Positions 5,001 through 6,976 of a stretch of DNA of 6,976 bases are shown one piece after another (position 1 is the first letter of the stretch; the number at the start of each line of letters is the position of its first letter). Location: assembly GCA_030018795.1 (NCBI GenBank), contig JASEHA010000118.1, forward strand, positions 1 through 6,976, given 5' to 3'. A program made the position numbers and the translations under genes. Below the pieces are notes generated by a model. That model was given only the letters and a program-made list of their open reading frames with translations. It was not told the DNA's origin and made no database searches. This DNA comes from a bacterium. Its GTDB lineage: Bacteria; UBA9089; CG2-30-40-21.

Positions 5001-6976
5001 GAACCGATGTCTGCTGCACCGTTCCACTCAAAGTATGGATTGGCACTCTTATTCTGCCAGGTATTATCAAGCAATTGTATCTGCCTGCTACTGTCTGTCC
5101 ATGCGTTGCATGGTGTGACTGGATTGATCGGGCCGGTAAAATCGTACCTGAAGGTGAATAGTGTTATGGCACTGCTCCAGTTGCCAGCGTTATCCTTTGT
5201 TCGAACGCGCAGGTAGTAGATAGAATCTGATGGCACGGATGAGGAGACTGTGTAGCTGGCGTTAGCCTGCAAGCTGCCTGTGCCTGGTTCACCAGTTGAC
5301 GATGTCCCCCAGTAGACGCTGTAGCCGGCAATGCCAGAGCTGCTGTCTGTTGCACCGTTCCACTCAAAGTATGGTGTCGCATCCTTATTCTGCCATATGT
5401 CATTGGTAATAGCCACATTCTTGCTGCTATCTGCCCATGCGTTGCATGGTGTGACTGGGTTAGTTGGACCAGTGGAGTCATACTTGAAGGTAAATAATGT
5501 TACCGCATTGCTCCAGTTGCCTGCGTTGTCTTTTGTTGCTATACGCAGGTAGTAAGTTGAATTACTAAGTATGGTTGCCGCAGTGGTATTTGTTGCTGTT
5601 TGCATCATGCCTGTACCTGGCTCACCTGTTGAAGATGTTCCCCAATAAACTATGTATCCTGCCACTCCAGAACTTGTTCCAGTATTTGTAGTATCTATAG
5701 CATCGGACCAGTCAAAATATGGAGTATTATACTGGTTTTGCCACACATCATCTGGCACATTCTCTTGCTTTGCAATATCCTTCCAACCAGTGCATGATAT
5801 GGGATTATTTGGTAATGTGGCATCATACTTGAATACAAACAAGGTGTTAGGCTCACTCCACTGATCACTGTTTGATTTTGTACGTACTCGCAGGTAATAG
5901 ATTGAATTGGTTGGTACTGGTGTTGATATATTGGAGTGTGTTCCTGTCTGGATATTCCCTGTACCTGGCTCACCTGTTGAAGATGTTCCCCAGTAGACAG
6001 TATATCCTGCAACCCCAGAGCCGGCAGCAGCACCTGACCATTCGAAGTAAGGAGTATTATCCATATTTTGCCAGGTATTGTCATATATTTCACCCAACTT
6101 ATTGGCATCTCCATATGACTTGCAGCCTGTTGGATTTGTTGGCAGCTCAGGGTCATATTTCAAGGTAAATAGTGTTGTTGCCGGGCTATAATTGTCAGCT
6201 TTATCTATAGTTCGAATGCGTAGATAATACGTTGTCATGGTTCCAACACGACTTGTTACCTCATAGACATTTTTTGACTGTTCTACAGTAAACCCTGGCT
6301 CATCACCTTCATTCTGACTCCAGGAAACAGCATATCCTGCCACACCAGAACCTGATGCATCTCCGTCTCCAGTCCACATAAAGTATGGATCACCATCTGT
6401 GCTTTGCCAGGTATTATGAGAAATAGTTATTGTGTTTGTACTGCTTACATATGCTGCACATGGAGTGATAGGGTTGGTTGGAGCTTGTGCATCATATCGG
6501 AAGACAAACAATGTTGTTGATGTACTCCAGTTGTCAGCTGCATCCTGAGTCATTATCCGCAAATAGTATATTGATGGTGACTCTACGTCTGATGGGGTAG
6601 TCAGATTGGTTCCTGTTTGCCAGTCTGTAGGAATACCTGCTGGATTTGTTCCCCAGTAAACTTTATAACCTTTAACACCTGAGCCTGTATCTTCAGCACC
6701 ACTCCACTCAAAATACGGCGATGCGTCAAGGTTCTGCCATATGTTATTGGTAATAGCTACAGCCTGGCTGTTGTTTGTCCATGCGTTGCATGGTGCGGTT
6801 GGGACAGATGGGCTGGTAGAATCATACCTGAAGGTAAACAGTGTTGCAGCACTGCTCCAGTTGCCAGCGTTATCCTTTGTTCGAACACGCAGGTAGTGGA
6901 TGGAATCTGATGGCACGGATAAGGAGACTGTGTAGCTGGCGTTAGCCTGCAAGCTGCCTGTGCCTGGCTCACCAGT
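2075..6976 (-). CDS. Giant secreted repeat protein with C-terminal sorting-type domain (5' end outside window)
   Basis: The last 1633 residues of a very large surface or secreted protein are visible; the frame is open to the window edge, so no start is claimed. Counting from the edge: residues 1-857 are Fn3/Ig-like repeats of about 106-116 residues; 858-1163 are three more divergent units; 1164-1297 and 1298-1426 are two related Ig-like modules beginning ISRILYDDR and ISRVIYRDR; 1427-1538 is another Ig-like module; 1539-1633 is an Ig-like tail of the FlgD-Ig/type IX sorting kind, with NYPNPFSP, IYVYDISGDLIGRV, RWDGKS and LPNGVYLCEI. No enzyme domain is seen, so an adhesive, structural or stalk role is likely, but an enzymatic N-terminus could lie outside. 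A PorV-like gene follows after 15 bases, which supports export by a type IX-like route. The repeats are rich in Thr, Ser, Asn and Trp and poor in Lys. Confidence 0.9.
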   Translation of the reverse strand, partial: TGEPGTGSLQANASYTVSLSVPSDSIHYLRVRTKDNAGNWSSAATLFTFRYDSTSPSVPTAPCNAWTNNSQAVAITNNIWQNLDASPYFEWSGAEDTGSGVKGYKVYWGTNPAGIPTDWQTGTNLTTPSDVESPSIYYLRIMTQDAADNWSTSTTLFVFRYDAQAPTNPITPCAAYVSSTNTITISHNTWQSTDGDPYFMWTGDGDASGSGVAGYAVSWSQNEGDEPGFTVEQSKNVYEVTSRVGTMTTYYLRIRTIDKADNYSPATTLFTLKYDPELPTNPTGCKSYGDANKLGEIYDNTWQNMDNTPYFEWSGAAAGSGVAGYTVYWGTSSTGEPGTGNIQTGTHSNISTPVPTNSIYYLRVRTKSNSDQWSEPNTLFVFKYDATLPNNPISCTGWKDIAKQENVPDDVWQNQYNTPYFDWSDAIDTTNTGTSSGVAGYIVYWGTSSTGEPGTGMMQTATNTTAATILSNSTYYLRIATKDNAGNWSNAVTLFTFKYDSTGPTNPVTPCNAWADSSKNVAITNDIWQNKDATPYFEWNGATDSSSGIAGYSVYWGTSSTGEPGTGSLQANASYTVSSSVPSDSIYYLRVRTKDNAGNWSSAITLFTFRYDFTGPINPVTPCNAWTDSSRQIQLLDNTWQNKSANPYFEWNGAADIGSGIAGYSVYWGTSSTIDPGTTSLQTTTNYIVTTPVPSNTVYYLRLRTRDQIGNWSEPITLFTFKYDATPPNNPGTPCNAWADSSRAMSITNNIWQNTDDTPYFEWSEAIDSQPGSGVEGYAVYWGILSTGDPGTNTIQTQANYTVNTSVGSQATYYLRVRTRDNVGNWSQPETLFIFRYNVSGLPAPEKLMANGANPSNWQYSPTFSIDWTNPQTDVDLKGVWYKLGEKPSYGTDGTFIIQKPFSVTANKEGGQTLYLWLEDNLGNKDHNLNSTVILQYDQTSPQNPATCTAYLFKGTTTTIPDNTWQNIDAALYFEWNIPDDMAGSNTGSGIMAYSIAWKPSMNDDPGTISLRTTSSYEDSTPLSEDIRYLQIRTKDMAGNWSTTTTLFTFKYDNTSPPAPISLKADNKEKQSPWKNTSEFEINVVFPDDPSGISRIQYCLGTGSSKYVEIGTLTNAYTFTVEAINEVQENKGQILSVWLMDGAGNAREQSVNTVELMYDKTPPMISRILYDDRNKNSLVDKNDKIEIVFNEIISYNLLSLDNIFELKVTGDNWGAGANIYPQSSESIGTNTMVVMINLGSGTSLSISGIYSSGSITHGSPSGIGLKPTQAIKDRAGNPATVTVASFENHDVIDMASPRISRVIYRDRNNPGVTKDDEIIVFFTEDINVVGDITSGDFHLCVQGDTFGNGATFSVSGSNSITIKLGDLPHLKIEGEFGTDSLASGMDINESLAHGHIMDYSENDAQAWRITREKNGVDIVFEDKIPPTIENILPHSGDTVNELPVISVWLRDVGAEYNSGIATSTIKICVDGIEKTTGIRIDFNEGTPQGTFTRNNLTVTFLEPLSPGEHTIGIYVRDKRDNESLMQSVSFIVKKTDEPVMEIANYPNPFSPLEGTIIQYILNKSSEVSIYVYDISGDLIGRVIENQIREIGVNKERWDGKSVYGKILPNGVYLCEIVIDNKPKKYIKIVVYEK
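2078..2362 (-). other. C-terminal FlgD-Ig / type IX sorting-like domain
   Basis: The last 95 residues of the giant protein match the general pattern NYPNPF, then a β-rich segment with VYDISG, then RWDGKS, then an NGVY segment. Proteins with this tail are typically exported by type IX secretion or related systems; some FlgD-Ig tails are only structural. The adjacent PorV-like gene makes the sorting role more likely. There is no sortase motif or membrane anchor. Confidence 0.8.
2699..3487 (-). repeat. Pair of longer Ig-like modules in the giant protein
   Basis: Two modules of 134 and 129 residues (3487-3086 and 3085-2699) start with matching ISRxxYxDRN segments, followed by a charged strand (KIEIVFNE and EIIVFFTE), a GDNWGAGA or GDTFGNGA turn, and a final phrase with DRAGNPA or DYSENDA. 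This is the plan of SbsA-like/Ig-like domains found in surface proteins. The first holds a possible calcium loop. Confidence 0.55.
3488..4405 (-). repeat. Three divergent repeat units (two of a second type)
   Basis: The units begin at 4405, 4084 and 3757. The first (107 residues, with WYKLGEKP, TDGTF and LYLWLEDNLGN) and the third (90 residues, with YCLGTG and LSVWLMDGAGN) share a VWL/LWLxDxxGN pattern and lack the YFEW and VYWG motifs. The middle one (109 residues) is of the main type, with YFEW and IRTKDMAGNWS. The array therefore alternates two related domain types before the longer modules. Confidence 0.65.
4406..6976 (-). repeat. Tandem array of eight Fn3/Ig-like repeats (protein and DNA level)
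   Basis: Units start at a WQN-type tryptophan with first bases at 6739, 6409, 6073, 5743, 5395, 5059 and 4723, after one partial unit at the edge. Lengths are 110, 112, 110, 116, 112, 112 and 106 residues. The core reads WQN-PYFEW-GSGVAGY-VYWGTSSTGEPGT, then YYLRVRTKDNAGNWS, TLFTFRYD, and a linker with TPCNAW. The YLRVRTKDNAGNWS portion is typical of Fn3/Ig-like domains in secreted proteins. Units around 4770-5560 and at the edge remain very similar in DNA, suggesting recent duplication. Confidence 0.85.

Noticed and set aside
4867..6972. Several minus- and plus-strand ORFs of 67-153 codons inside the repeat region
   Set aside because: They are alternative frames of the repeat DNA. They resemble one another only because the repeats are similar, and they lack ribosome sites and coherent protein patterns.
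4406..6976. CRISPR array
   Set aside because: The periodicity is about 330 bases and every unit is in one open frame, so these are protein-domain repeats.

Overview
The window looks like the genome of an uncultured Gram-negative (diderm) bacterium of fairly low GC. The reasons are a β-barrel outer-membrane protein of the PorV/PorQ family and, directly upstream of it, a giant multi-repeat protein ending in an Ig-like tail of the T9SS-sorting/FlgD-Ig type. This pairing is known from the Bacteroidetes/FCB superphylum and is common in several candidate phyla (for example Desantisbacteria-, Omnitrophica-, WOR-3- or Cloacimonetes-like genomes). No marker gene fixes the taxon, so the assignment is inference.

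Layout. Positions 1-358 hold, on the minus strand, the N-terminal remnant of an IS1634/IS4-like transposase. It has a one-base frameshift and an almost perfect sigma70 promoter (366-394). Positions 359-705 hold no convincing gene, but contain a strong hairpin followed by six T (530-602), preceded by a TATAAT box, and two 18-bp copies of a GGCTCAATTTA-type repeat (660-701) resembling IS21-family ends. Positions 692-847 hold a 51-codon minus-strand ORF with an excellent Shine-Dalgarno sequence; I do not recognise its family. Positions 848-1045 show nothing supportable.

Positions 1046-6976 form one minus-strand operon. First comes a very large secreted or surface protein, of which 1633 C-terminal residues are visible; its start lies beyond the window. 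It carries about eleven Fn3/Ig-like repeats, two longer Ig-like modules, a further Ig-like module and a C-terminal sorting-type domain. After a 15-base gap and a clear GGAGGT site follows the PorV/PorQ-family protein. My working model is that the giant protein is exported by a type IX-like route using its C-terminal domain, and that the PorV-like barrel is its dedicated carrier or anchor. No translocon genes are visible here, so this is inference from known T9SS biology.

The most interesting points are the cargo-plus-PorV operon, the single cysteine placed once per repeat, the 94%-identical repeat segments 1680 bases apart, the possible small RNA/terminator element, and the unrecognised 51-residue protein at a mobile-element boundary.
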